Shown: positions 22,417-34,330, numbered from the stretch's first letter. The stretch is 64,000 nucleotides of DNA from Anadara kagoshimensis (GCA_021292105.1 CM037870.1:68675260-68739259), one strand, 5' to 3'. A program made the numbers and translations. The notes: generated by a model not told the origin, from the letters alone.

Positions 22417-25400
22417 TGGTACATGTTATAGCTAAGAACATTGTTTTTATTAGGATCGAAGATGGATATGTTTGGTTGGTTGTAATGTTGTTTAACGGGT
22501 GAATCAGTTGATACATGTTATAGCTAAGCACATTATTTTTATTAGGATCGAAGATGGATATGTTTGGTTGGTTGTAATGTTGTTTAACGGGTGAATCAGT
22601 TGATACATGTTATAGCTAAGCACATTATTTTTATTAGGATCGAAGATGGATATGTTTGGTTGGTTGTAATGTTGTTAACGGGTGAATCAGTTGATACATG
22701 TTATAGCTAAGCACATTATTTTTATTAGGATCGAAGATGGATATGTTTGGTTGGTTGTAATGTTGTTTAACGGGTGAATCAGTTGATACATGTTATAGCT
22801 AAGCACATTATTTTTATTAGGATCGAAGATGGATATGTTTGGTTGGTTGTAATGTTGTTTAACGGGTGAATCAGTTGATACATGTTATAGCTAAGCACAT
22901 TATTTTTATTAGGATCGAAGATGGATATGTTTGGTTGGTTGTAATGTTGTTTAACGGGTGAATCAGTTGATACATGTTATAGCTAAGCACATTATTTTTA
23001 TTAGGATCGAAGATGGATATGTTTGGTTGGTTGTAATGTTGTTTAACGGGTGAATCATTTGATACATGTTATAGCTAAGCACATTATTTTTATTAGGATC
23101 GAAGATGGTTGTAATGTTGTTTAACGGGTGAATCAGTTGATACATGTTATAGCTAAGCACATTATTTTTATTAGGATCAAAGATGGATATGTTTGGTTGG
23201 TTGTAATGTTGTTTAACGGGTGAATCAGTTGATACATGTTATAGCTAAGCACATTATTTTTATTAGGATCGAAGATGGATATGTTTGGTTGGTTGTAATG
23301 TTGTTTAACGGATGAATCAGTTGATACATGTTATAGCTAAGCACATTATTTTTATTAGGATCGAAGATGGATATGTTTGGTTGGTTGTAATGTTGTTTAA
23401 CGGGTGAATCAGTTGATACATGTTATAGCTAAGCACATTATTTTTATTAGGATCGAAGATGGTTGTAATGTTGTTTAACGGGTGAATCAGTTGATACATG
23501 TTATAGCTAAGCACATTATTTTTATTAGGATCGAAAATGGATATGTTTGGTTGGTTGTAATGTTGTTTAACGGGTGAATCAGTTGATACATGTTATAGCT
23601 AAGCACATTATTTTTATTAGGATCGAAGATGGATATGTTTGGTTGGTTGTAATGTTGTTTAACGGTGAATCAGTTGATACATGTTATAGCTAAGCACATT
23701 ATTTTTATTAGGATCGAAGATGGTTGTAAAGTTGTTTAACGGGTGAATCAGTTGATACATGTTATAGCTAAGCACATTATTTTTATTAGGATCGAAGATG
23801 GATATGTTTGGTTGGTTGTAATGTTGTTTAACGGGTGAATCAGTTGATACATGTTATAGCTAAGCACATTATTTTTATTAGGATCGAAGATGGATATGTT
23901 TGGTTGGTTGTAATGTTGTTTAACGGGTGAATCAGTTGATACATGTTATAGCTAAGCACATTATTTTTATTAGGATCGAAGATGGTTGTAATGTTGTTTA
24001 ACGGGTGAATCAGTTGATACACGTTATAGCTAAGCACATTATTTTTATTAGGATCGAAGATGGATATGTTTGGTTGGTTGTAATGTTGTTTAACGGGTGA
24101 ATCAGTTGATACATGTTATAGCTAAGCACATTATTATTATTATTATCGAAGATGGATATGTTTGGTTTGTTGTAATGTTGTTTAACGGGTGAATCAGTTG
24201 ATACATGTTATAGCTAAGCACATTTTTTTTATTAGTATCGAAGATGGATATGTTTGGTTGGTTGTAATGTTATTTAACGGGTGAATCAGTTGATACATGT
24301 TACTAGTATAGCTAAGCACATTATTTTTATTAGGATCGAAGATGGATATGTTTGGTTGGTTGTAATGTTGTTTAACGGGTGAATCAGTTGATACATGTTA
24401 TAGCTAAGCACATTATTTTTATTAGGATCGAAGATGGTTGTAATGTTGTTTAACGGGTGAATCAGTTGATACATGTTATAGCTAAGCACATTATTTTTAT
24501 TAGGATCGAAGATGGATATGTTTGGTTGGTTGTAATGTTGTTTAACGGGTGAATCAGTTGATACATGTTATAGCTAAGCACATTATTTTTATTAGGATCG
24601 AAGATGGATATGTTTGGTTGGTTGTAATGTTGTTTAACGGGTGAATCAGTTGATACATGTTATAGCTAAGCACATTATTTTTATTAGGATCGAAGATGGA
24701 TATGTTTGGTTGGTTGTAATGTTGTTTAACGAGTGAATCAGTTGATACATGTTATAACTACATGAGCTAAGCACATTATTTTTATTAGGATCGAAGATGG
24801 TTGTAATGTTGTTTAACGGGTGAATCAGTTGATACATGTTATAGCTAAGCACATTATTTTTATTAGGATCAAAGATGGATATGTTTGGTTGGTTGTAATG
24901 TTGTTTAACGGGTGAATCAGTTGATACATGTTATAGCTAAGCACATTATTTTTATTAGGATCGAAGATGGATATGTTTGGTTGGTTGTAATGTTGTTTAA
25001 CGGGTGAATCAGTTGATACATGTTATAGCTAAGCACATTATTTTTATTAGGATCGAAGATGGATATGTTTGGTTGGTTGTAATGTTGTTTAACGGGTGAA
25101 TCAGTTGATACATGTTATAGCTAAGCACATTATTTTTATTAGGATCGAAGATGGATATGTTTGGTTGGTTGTAATGTTGTTTAACGGGTGAACCAGTTGA
25201 TACATGTTATAGCTAAGCACATTATTTTTATTAGGATCGAAGATGGATATGTTTGGTTGGTTGTAATGTTGTTTAACGGGTGAACCAGTTGATACATGTT
25301 ATAGCTAAGCACATTATTATTATTATTATCGAAGATGAATATGTTTGGTTGGTTGTAATGTTGTTTAACGGGTGAATCAGTTGATACATGTTATAGCTAA

Positions 25401-27052
25401 GCACATTATTATTATTATTATTATCGAAGATGAATATGTTTGGTTGGTTGTAATGTTGTATAACGTGTTAACCAGTTGATACATGTTATATAGCTATGCA
25501 CATTAGTATTAGTAGTATCGAATATGGATATGTTTGGTTGGTTGTAATGTTGTTTAACGGGTGAACCAGTTGATACATGTTATAGCTAAGCACATTATTA
25601 TTATTATTATCGAAGATGAATATGTTTGGTTGGTTGTAATGTTGTTTAACGGGTGAATCAGTTGATACATGTTATAGCTAAGCACATTATTATTATTATT
25701 ATTATCGAAGATGAATATGTTTGGTTGGTTGTAATGTTGTATAACGTGTTAACCAGTTGATACATGTTATATAGCTATGCACATTAGTATTAGTAGTATC
25801 GAATATGGATATGTTTGGTTGGTTGTAATGTTGTTTAACGGGTGAACCAGTTGATACATGTTATAGCTAAGCACATTATTATTATTATTATCGAAGATGA
25901 ATATGTTTGGTTGGTTGTAATGTTGTTTAACGGGTGAATCAGTTGATACATGTTATAGCTAAGCACATTATTTTTATTAGGATCGAAGATGGATATGTTT
26001 GGTTGGTTGTAATGTTGTTTAACGGGTGAATCAGTTGATACATGTTATAGCTAAGCACATTATTTTTATTAGGATCGAAGATGGATATGTTTGGTTGGTT
26101 GTAATGTTGTTTAACGGGTGAATCAGTTGATACATGTTATAGCTAAGCACATTATTTTTATTAGGATCGAAGATGGATATGTTTGGTTGGTTGTAATGTT
26201 GTTTAACGGGTGAACCAGTTGATACATGTTATAGCTAAGCACATTATTTTTATTAGGATCGAAGATGGATATGTTTGTTTGGTTGTAATGTTGTTTAACG
26301 GGTGAACCAGTTGATACATGTTATAGCTAAGCACATTATTATTATTAATATCGAAGATGAATATGTTTGGTTGGTTGTAATGTTGTTTAACGGGTGAATC
26401 AGTTGATACATGTTATAGCTAAGCACATTATTTATTATTATCGAAGATGAATATGTTTGGTTGGTTGTAATGTTGTATAACGTGTTAACCAGTTGATACA
26501 TGTTATATAGCTATGCACATTAGTATTAGTAGTATCGAATATGGATATGTTTGGTTGGTTGTAATGTTGTTTAACGGGTGAACCAGTTGATACATGTTAT
26601 AGCTAAGCACATTATTATTATTATTATCGAAGATGAATATGTTTGGTTGGTTGTAATGTTGTTTAACGGGTGAATCAGTTGATACATGTTATAGCTAAGC
26701 ACATTATTATTATTATTATCGGAGATGAATATGTTTGGTTGGTTGTAATGTTGTATAACGTGTTAATCAGTTGATACATGTTATATAGCTATGCACATTA
26801 GTATTAGTAGTATCGAATATGGATATGTTTGGTTGGTTGTAATGTTGTTTAACGGGTGAACCAGTTGATACATGTTATAGCTAAGCACATTATTATTATT
26901 ATTATCGAAGATGAATATGTTTGGTTGGTTGTAATGTTGTTTAACGGGTGAATCAGTTGATACATGTTATAGCTAAGCACATTATTATTATTATTATCGA
27001 AGATGAATATGTTTGGTTGGTTGTAATGTTGTTTAACGTGTTAACCAGTTGG
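22417..27052. repeat. 92-bp satellite array with higher-order repeats, about 50 monomers
   Basis: The monomer includes TGATACATGTTATAGC, TAAGCACATTATTTTTATT, AGGATCGAAGATGGATATG, TTTGGTTGGTTGTAATG and TTGTTTAACGGGTGAATC; most copies are 92 bp. Some monomers lack a 14-bp piece after GAAGATGG (78 bp); these occur at about 23106, 23461, 23722, 23984, 24435 and 24797. The resulting spacings (355, 261, 262, 451, 362) are sums of 92 and 78. In the distal third a diverged monomer with ATAACGTGTTAACCAG and GTATTAGTAGTATCG recurs about every 280 bp (25460, 25741, then 26477, 26756). The minus-strand frames of 65-68 codons are products of the repeat; 92 is not a multiple of 3, so the array does not encode a long protein. 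Confidence 0.95.
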
Positions 27053-27290
27053 TACTCTGTCATTATATATAATACTGAGCTCCAGGTGAAGGATCGGTGT
27101 GTAATAAAACCTTATGTATGATTCAGTCGGGTTTCTAACCCACTAGTACTCCTTATCATGTTGTTAGACATTATTTTTGTTTTCATAAGTACATCTTAAT
27201 TAAAAAACCAACAACTAAATTTGAATAAGGGACCAAAGAATTAAACTTTAACAAAAGATGATCAGTTTTTTTTAAAAAGAGAAAAAAAAC
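27053..27290. other. Right flank of the satellite
   Basis: Non-repetitive AT-rich DNA; nothing recognised. Confidence 0.4.
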
Positions 27291-27297
27291 CATCACC

Positions 27298-27495
27298 ATC
27301 TAGTCAGAAGACAAAGGTTTACAGTTCCGGAAATTAACAGATCTAGAATAAATTCAAAAATCATCTAGTTAAAAGACAAGGTTTACAGTTCCGGAAATTA
27401 ACAGATCTAGAATAAAATCAAAAATCATCTAGTTAAAAGACAAGGTTTACAGTTCCGGAAGTTAACAGTGCAGAAAAAATAGCAGTGCCGAGATA
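27298..27495. repeat. 65-bp tandem repeat, about 3 copies
   Basis: ATCTAGT(T/C)A(A/G)AAGAC, GGTTTACAGTTCCGGAA and TTAACAGATCTAGAATAA repeat at 27298, 27363 and 27427. Decayed units (CATCTAGACACAGG, GGTTTATAGAACCGG) continue to about 27620. They merge into Penelope-like relics. Confidence 0.85.
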
Positions 27496-27599
27496 GAGAA
27501 AAAATGCCAGTGTCATTTAGTAAAAACAAAGAGAGGTTTATAACATCGGAAAAAGGATATCCTTAGTAACCCCAGAACCATCTAGACACAGGTTTATAG

Positions 27600-28310
27600 A
27601 ACCGGAAATAAATAGATATCGTGAATAATAAGTTGACGTAAAGAAGTTTTGTGTAATACTATAGTAATTATTGCTGTTCATTTAATGGCAACTGCGTCTA
27701 GGTTAAATGTATTGAATGAAAAACCTTTGGATTTTTGTTATGTCAGTGATCCATTGATCAGCGTGGAAACTGAAATGGCTAACTAGTTTATATGTTTTAA
27801 TATTAATCAAACAAAACCATATAGATCGAATTACCAAAAGCAAACAAAAAATAACTGAAAACCACCATATTAATTTGAAAACCAGTAAATTAAGTTAAGC
27901 GTGTTAACTTCAACAAGGAAAGGAAAGCAGGTTGATCTTAAGGATAGGCATCTAAGCACCTTCTGTATAACTAGTTACAACATCAGCGTGTGTAAACAAA
28001 ATTTAAAATAAAAGGAACTTTTACACTTCAAAATATAATTTTGAATACAAATGCATTTTTATTTTTAACGGGGATATTTTGATGACTAACATAACACTTA
28101 TCAAGGACCTTGATACACCTTGGCTTGCAATATTTTCACGTCAACAATGGGCATGTATTTGTTTAGAGCTTGCTTCGTTTTATAAAGACTACGTCATGGA
28201 AGCAATCTCTACAATAGCGCATTAACTGAAAAAGCACAATAAGCAGGAGCAGCGCGTATATTACTGCAAAGAAAAGGAACGAGGGAAATTAAGCTGACAA
28301 GAAAACTTGA
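27600..28310 (-). pseudogene. Penelope-like element relic 1 (RT C-terminus plus 3' region)
   Basis: Minus strand. 28060-28290 is a decayed copy of the RT C-terminal region preserved at 59580-59760 (same order: GTCAACTT..., TAAGCAG, CGCATTA, GCTTGCAATATT). The 3' region is at 27840-28000. The outer piece GACGTAAAGAAGTT is at 27633. No open frame survives. Confidence 0.65.
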
Positions 28311-28958
28311 ATAGGAAATAACCAGCTGACGTGAAGAAGCTTTATGTAATACCACACGTATTGTTGTATTTAAATGGCAACTATATCAAGTTTATAGATT
28401 TAGAATGTAGAGCCTCCGGATTTTCGTTGTGATAATGAAATTGATCAATGTTGTAACTTAAATGACCAATATGCATGGCTGATATATATATGTTTTAGTA
28501 ATCAATCAAACACATATCTATACATGTCCAAATCATAATCTCAAAATCAATGTGAAAACTTTAAAACTGGCAAATTAAATCAAACAAGTGGACTTCCAGT
28601 GGGAAGTTAGGTCGGGTGCTCCGGAAAGATAAGCACATTCTGTCTAGCTACATATCCACGTGTAAAATAAAAAAAACGAGAATGAAAGGAACATGGAACT
28701 TTGAGACTTCCAATATATCGAATATGAGTTTTGGATCATACTTTTCATCAATTCGTGGTGACGACCATAAACCATAATACAATCCTGGGAAAGCCAACAA
28801 AATATCTTTAAGAAGCTTATAAAAATGGGAAGAAGCCCTACCATATGGTAGCATAGCAAGTCACCTTAATGAAATAATCAAACAATAAACAGGAAAAACA
28901 TGTATATTGTTACATAGAACAAAGTTAACAAATCCAGTCATAAACAGATACATGTAGT
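28311..28958 (-). pseudogene. Penelope-like element relic 2, in tandem with relic 1
   Basis: The order is repeated about 690 bp further: GACGTGAAGAAGCTT (28329), the 3' region with GACTTCCAGTGGGAAG and GTGCTCCGGAAAG (28590-28630), then minus-strand RT C-terminal words. Frames at 28644-28859 contain YGRHHELM, corresponding to FYGRHHSIV in the better copy, and LPYGRA, corresponding to LIRYGRA, in different frames, showing frameshift decay. Confidence 0.65.
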
Positions 28959-28959
28959 A

Positions 28960-29110
28960 AATAATCACATGACGTAAAGAAGTTATGTATAATGATTCCA
29001 CATATCATTGAATGAAGTACCTTTGTTTCTTTGTTATGTCAATGGTCCAATAGTACAATGGTCCAATAGTACATTGATAAAGTAATCAATCAAACACGAA
29101 CATGCTGGCC
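28960..29110 (-). mobile_element. Penelope-like relic 3, outer part only
   Basis: GACGTAAAGAAGTTATGTAT at 28972 repeats the outer piece of relics 1 and 2. Nothing further is recognisable. It forms the third partial unit of the head-to-tail set. Confidence 0.5.
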
Positions 29111-29149
29111 CATGTCTCTTATAACTAGGATTAGGAATTAATAAGAAGT

Positions 29150-29285
29150 ACGGAGAGAAAACCGCCAACTTTTGGCAATTGAACTGACAAACATTATCAA
29201 AATAGAATTGTTCAGGTAGGGTTCGAATTGAGGCGGTGATAGTCGCTATGGTCCATAGGCGCGCGTTTTAAATAATTTGGAGCCC
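29150..29285 (-). mobile_element. SINE copy, partial
   Basis: Contains AAACCGCCAACTTTTGGCAA and AATTGAACTGACAAAC of the SINE body and, toward the right, a decayed tRNA-like head (minus strand GCGCGCCTATGG ... CAATTCGAACCC). Confidence 0.55.
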
Positions 29286-30040
29286 AGGCCCCCTTTGCGG
29301 ATAATTAGAATATATTTATAATTCACTTATGTTTATAAATATTTTATTTTTCTCGATTCACAAAAATCGTTTGACGTAGGTCGAGTACTGAAGTGTGAAT
29401 ATGTTTTTCGCATTACAGTGGATATGCTTGAAAATAGTCTCTCAAAAATTCAGTGTTAATTATGCTTTGAAATATTATAATACTGCTATTTTCTCTGGAG
29501 TGTATTTAACTGCTCTTTATCTATTATAGATGTTGTTTTCCTGTATGACTTGACAAATTTTTGCCTAACCCGAATAATTAACCGACTTAACATATTGTGA
29601 TGTAATTATTGTTATACCAAAAATTAGTTTATTGGTTACGTTGTTTAAAATGCGCACTTACGGATTAGAACGCCACTCAATCGTGATTGCGCAGATGAAA
29701 AACGTTTGTCAGATTGCTTGCCAAAGATTGGTGTTTTCCTCCACAATACCAGAACTATTTAATTGCCTGTATAATGGTGAAAAGGGTTGAGTTGGGCATA
29801 CTGAAACACCATTATTCATTATTCATAATTGGATATAGAACAAATGTACATGGTATAGATTTATTAGTTGTTACGGTTATACGTTTTCGCATGCATTTAA
29901 GGCCGTCAACGCTTAAACATTATTTTGACCCTATATTTCAGAATTATTTTAACAGTTCTTTTTCAATACATGAGCAAAGATGGGTCCCACTGACTCCAGT
30001 GCTAGATTGGACAAAATGACGTTCAACTGTTAAAAGTTTC
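29286..30040. other. Gene-free AT-rich DNA
   Basis: A 101-codon plus-strand frame (29714-30019) lies directly upstream of a Penelope-like 3' region but shows no RT motif I can identify. It may be decayed element sequence. Confidence 0.35.
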
Positions 30041-30049
30041 ATTCTCAAT

Positions 30050-30165
30050 TTTGATTATACACGTGTCGGGTGTAGCTAGCTGACCAGCCTCATATTCCTG
30101 GTGGAAATTCACGTGTTTAACCTAACTTGGCAACTTTGTTTTTGATTTAGACCAATTCTAAGAAT
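30050..30165 (+). mobile_element. Penelope-like element 3' region fragment
   Basis: GGGTGTAGCTAGCTGACC, TCCTGGTGGAAATTCACG and TTTAACCTAACTTGGCA match, in plus orientation, the 3' flank that follows the RT in the 59.4 kb copy. Confidence 0.65.
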
Positions 30166-30377
30166 GGTTTATGGATATGTACAACATATCAAACTTTCAA
30201 TATGTGTTTTCAGGCGATTTGTAAAGTATGGAACTACCTTAAGTGCGATTCAGCACATTTTTTGTCAGAATATCAGTGCTAAACAGCAAGTTTTGGGATG
30301 ACCTCTTCTACTTTGGTGCTAGATTTAACATAATAAAGTTGACTTTTTAATTCAGCACAAATATTTTCACAATAGTA

Positions 30378-30590
30378 CAGACCTGTCTAAAGTTTAACAC
30401 TAAGCTACAGAAAATGATTTGATGCTCTGCTACTGAGTGGCCGTGGTATAGATAGCTAGTGATAACCGAAAAACTGCCTAGAAATGGTTAACAGCTGTCG
30501 AAATGAAGCTATCTAGCTAACGAGGAACTGGGATGATCTGTTTATTCATCAAAACTTCGTTAGCTTGTCGGTAAACTTTCGACAGGCCTG
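30378..30590. mobile_element. TA-type MITE family M1, copy 4
   Basis: Left end CAGACCTGTCTAAAGTTTAA preceded by TA; right end GTAAACTTTCGACAGGCCTG followed by TT (one change from TA). 213 bp. Confidence 0.85.
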
Positions 30591-30671
30591 TTCTGTATTC
30601 TGATACCGTAACATTTATTACTTGTTGTTTACCCATTTTAAAGATGACGTCCTCTTATTTTGACCTTTTAT

Positions 30672-32434
30672 TAGCTCACCTGACCGAAGGTCATGTGAGC
30701 TTATGGCATAGCGCAGCGTGTGTATGTGCGTGTGTGCGTGTGTGCGTGTGTGCGTGCGTGTGTGCGTGCGTCGTTAACACCTATTTTCGACTTCTACTCT
30801 GAAACTACCAGACAGTTTTTAATGAAACTTTGTCAGAAGTATATATGGGCCGGTGCAATTCAGATTTGTTCGTGGCGTTGCCATGGCTACCATAACTAGG
30901 TCAAGGTGACCTAGGGTGCAAAAATCTTAAAAAATCTTCTTCTCCGAAAGTACTGATTGGAGAAAAAATCTAATGTGATATTTGGCTTCTCTAGGGTCTT
31001 AAGCCTATAGTTTGTTCATTTTGTGAAATTCGGATAAAAAATAGGTTACGCGTTTTTGCGTTTAATTTTGAAAAAATCGTAAAATAGCTTCAAATTGTTA
31101 TAACTTGACTATTTGACCAGATAATGACAGGGGGGTTTTCAGTTTTGACATCTTCTTGTTAGTATTTTCAAAATGAGGTCAAGGTCAATTGTGAAGGTCG
31201 TGACCTAATTTTTTTTACCTCTGATTATAATTATTATCTCGAAAACTATAAACTTTTTGTATAGGCATGTATATTAGAATGTTGTAGGTATTGATACAAC
31301 GATCATTTTGATGTATAGAAAAAGGTCATGGGTTCAAAGGTCAAGGTCACAGATACGAAACAATACCGAAATGGTTAATTATCTCGAAAACTATAAACAT
31401 TTTGTGTAGGCATGTATATTAGAATGTTGTAGGTATTGATACAACGATCATTTTGATGTATAGAAAAAGGTCATGGGTTCAAAGGTCAAGGTCACAGATG
31501 TCAAACAATACCGAAATGGTTAATTATCTCGAAAACTATAAACTTTTTGTATAGGCATGTATATTAGAATGTTGTAGGTATTGATACAATGATCATTTTG
31601 ATGTATAGAAAAAGGTCATGGGTTCAAAGGTCAAGGTCACAGATGTGAAACAATACCGAAATGGTTAATTATCTCGAAAACTATAAACATTTTGTGTAGG
31701 CATGTATATTAGAATGTTGTAGGTATTGATACAACGATCATTTTGATGTATAGAAAAAGGTCATGGGTTCAAAGGTCAAGGTCACAGATGTCAAACAATA
31801 CCGAAATGGTTAATTATCTCGAAAACTATAAACTTTTTGTATAGGCATGTATATTAGAATGTTGTAGGTATTGATACAATGATCATTTTGATGTATAGAA
31901 AAAGGTCATGGGTTCAAAGGTCAAGGTCACAGATGTGAAACAATACCGAAATGGTTAATTATCTCAAAAACTATAAACTTTTTGTATAGGCTTGTATATT
32001 AGAATGTTGTAGGTATTGATACAACGATCATGTTGATGTATAGGAAAAGGTCATGGGTTCAAATGTCAAGGTCACAGATGCAAAACAATACCGAAATGGT
32101 TAATTATCTCGAAAACTATAAACTTTTTGTATAGGCATGTATATCAGAATGTTGTAGGTATTGATACAACGATCATTTTGATGTATAGAAAAAGGTCATG
32201 GGTTCAAAGGTCAAGGTCACAGATGTGAAACAATACTGAAATGGTTAATTATCTTGAAAACTATTAACTTTTTGTATAGGCATGTATACTAGAGTGTTGT
32301 AGGTATCGATACAACGGTTATCATGATGTAAAGAAAAAAGTCATTGGGGTTTAGTATTTATGTTGTCTTTAAATCTATCAGCTAGCCATTAGTTATCAGG
32401 TGAGCGTATCAGGCCCATGGGCCTGTTGTTATGA
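30672..32434 (+). mobile_element. Helentron-like element, family H2, with 145-bp tandem core
   Basis: The 5' end AGCTCACCTGACCGAAGG folds with GGTCATGTGAGCT, followed at 30717-30770 by a TGTG/TGCG microsatellite-like run. The 3' end has TCAGGTGAGCG, the inverted counterpart of the 5' CGCTCACCTGA-type block (5' AGCTCACCTGA). The perfect palindrome CAGGCCCATGGGCCTG (about 32410-32425) and TTGTTA follow. In between is an array of 145-bp repeats. No Rep or helicase reading frame exists. The architecture is the same as family H1 with unrelated sequence. I associate these end sequences with repeats common in molluscs (memory, unverified). Confidence 0.75.
31237..32345. repeat. 145-bp tandem array, about 7.6 copies
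   Basis: TCTCGAAAACTATAAAC starts units at 31237, 31382, 31527, 31672, 31817, 31962, 32107 and 32252, exactly 145 bp apart each time. The first five copies alternate between GTATAGGCATG and GTGTAGGCATG, and between linked changes further on (ATGTCAAAC/ATGTGAAAC), so the evolving unit is a 290-bp dimer. 145 is not a multiple of 3, so it is not coding. Confidence 0.95.
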
Positions 32435-32990
32435 AAATTTGTCCAATAATTGCTTCTATATCTGGATTAACGAGTATCGTATCTCCAAGAAAATAATAAA
32501 CATGATGTAATTATTATAAATGTTTATCAAGGTAGTTTTGTAGATGGAGGTTACATGAGATTGGCTATGATATACACAAACACAAAAGGGTCGACAGTTT
32601 TCTGTTGTTTTCCTGACATCAGCAATTGTTCAGCTATTAACAATACTTATTTTGTTTTTAATCTCAAGAATTAACCGAAACATTAGTTCAAATGATACAC
32701 GAGTTTTTGCCAGTGTTTGTGGTCTGCTTTGTACCAGTGCCCATGCACACTCATGGCACATTTTAGGGTAATAGTACATTTGCCTGCAATCTTGCAGATA
32801 AACATCACAGACCACTCAGCCCATTGTAATGGTAAAGAGTTAATTGTGTATGGCCTGTGACAAGGAAAAACCCTTTCTCAGGCGAGCTCGACTTTATAAT
32901 TAGTCGAATACTGATCGATGAGTCGCCTTTAGTTTTCGTCTAAAACAATTCGACCACCACAGCTCCAGTTTCTTTGAGAAAGTTTTTGCT
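32435..32990. other. Unannotated AT-rich DNA
   Basis: No gene was recognised; the frame at 32630-32815 matches nothing known to me. Confidence 0.4.
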
Positions 32991-32999
32991 TGATAAGTG

Positions 33000-33310
33000 A
33001 GTGAGTGAGTAATGATGTTTAACGTCCCAGTCAAGAATATTTGACATCGCCAGCTATATGCGAACAGAAATTTTGCCTGTGTGTTGCGCTGATGGCATTG
33101 TACTGCAGGGTTCTTTAGCGTGTCAAGTCCATCGTTTATTTTAAGTTCCCATCCGAAAGAACCGTGACTTACATTTCGTAATGCCGAGTGCTTGGCGAAG
33201 AAAAGTCACTATCTACTTTCAATTCTTGGGTCAGACTCGGCCGGGGATCGAACCCACGACCTTCCACTTACGGTTCGAGAACTCTACCAACTGAACTACC
33301 GCAGTGGTTT
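33000..33310 (-). mobile_element. tRNA-headed SINE, family S2, nearly full length
   Basis: Minus strand from 33308: GCGGTAGTTCAGTTGGTAGA (A box region) and GGTCGTGGGTTCGATCC (B box), then a body with GCACTCGGCATTACG, CACGGTTCTTTCGGATGG and CTAAAGAACCCTGCAGTA. It ends in GACTGGGACGTTAAACATCA. About 310 bp. The plus frame 33192-33428 is spurious. Copies of the body recur at 57747-57975 and, in reverse, 57130-57370. Confidence 0.8.
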
Positions 33311-33519
33311 GCTTAATAAGAAGATTACTTACTATAACAGGCTTCACAGCAAATATACCAACAATGTTTTACACTGGATCTTAAACTATTACGTACGTTA
33401 TTTCAAATTCCATACCGACTTTCTCTAAACACATAACGTAACTACAATCTGTTGTACCAAGATACGCATTCTTATAAACAATGATATAGAATTGCGAGTT
33501 GAGTGGTCCAGTCAGGATT

Positions 33520-33720
33520 CTGTCATATATATGTAGGCGGTTAATTCTGGGATTGTAGGAAACCTGAGTGCCCGGACAGAATCACTGACTTTTATCAAGA
33601 GAACTGACAAACTTCCTCACACAATGACAAGGATTTGTTTGAGAAGGATTAGAATCTAGACCGGTAAGAGGAAGTGTGGTTCGCAAGTCCGCGTTTTAGA
33701 CCACTGATCATCAAGGCTTT
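33520..33720 (-). mobile_element. SINE copy, partial
   Basis: Same body order as other S1-type copies (GGCGGTTAATTCTGGGATT, GAGAACTGACAAACTTCC). The head is decayed (AAAACGCGGACTTGCGAACC on the minus strand near 33700). Confidence 0.55.
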
Positions 33721-33725
33721 CCGGT

Positions 33726-33730
<5 letters not shown>

Positions 33731-33770
<40 letters not shown>
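33731..33770. repeat. (GA)n microsatellite
   Basis: Twenty GA units. Confidence 0.95.
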
Positions 33771-33773
<3 letters not shown>

Positions 33774-33994
33774 AATTAGAGGTTTTTTCTAACTCCACTG
33801 TGTGCTATATAGAACAGTTGTCTATCAATATTTGTATATTGATTACAAGTAACATATGTTTATCTTGTATTTACACTGCTGGTTTTTATCTCCATTTTTA
33901 CATATTGTTACTTCACATCTCATGTCTCTATAATCCTTTAATATAAATTGACAACTTATACATTAACATCAGCTGAATAACAACACGCCAGTCC

Positions 33995-34330
33995 GAGTGA
34001 TGTGCAGTAATTGAGTTTTACACAAAAGGCAAGATTTGACTCACTTATATCAAGACAGCCAATACTAGGATGGCCCCGGTCCAGCCCAGTGAAGTAATGG
34101 AGTGATGATGTGGTGTAATTGAGTTTTACACCCAAGGCAAGATTTAGTTTACTTATATGAAGACAGCCAATACTAGGATGACTCCGATGTTGTTTTACAG
34201 TCCAGCCCAGTGAAGTAATGGAGTGATGTGCAGCCTGAGTGATGTAGTGTAATTGGGTTTTACACCCAAGGCAAGATTTAGTTCACTTATATCAAGACAG
34301 CCAATACTAGGATGGCCCCGATTCTGTTTG
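33995..34330. repeat. Triplicated SINE tail, roughly 110-130 bp unit
   Basis: GTAATTGAGTTTTACAC, AAGGCAAGATTT, CACTTATATCAAGACAGCC and AATACTAGGATGG recur three times (about 34008, 34117, 34251), linked by CAGCCCAGTGAAGTAATGG. It looks like local tandem duplication of a SINE tail plus flank. Confidence 0.85.

Noticed and set aside
22963..26501. Series of 65-68 codon minus-strand frames with near-identical peptides
   Set aside because: They are the 92-bp satellite read in one frame; the period is not a multiple of 3 and frames close after two monomers.
22417..27052. Possible CRISPR array or CENP-B-box satellite
   Set aside because: Units are contiguous without unique spacers, in eukaryotic DNA. 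CGGG is present but no TTCG at the spacing of a CENP-B box.
29714..30019. 101-codon plus-strand gene
   Set aside because: No family motif; it lies against a Penelope-like 3' fragment and is probably decayed element sequence or chance.
33235..33308. Functional tRNA gene on the minus strand
   Set aside because: A and B boxes are present but acceptor arms do not pair, and the sequence continues into a SINE body.
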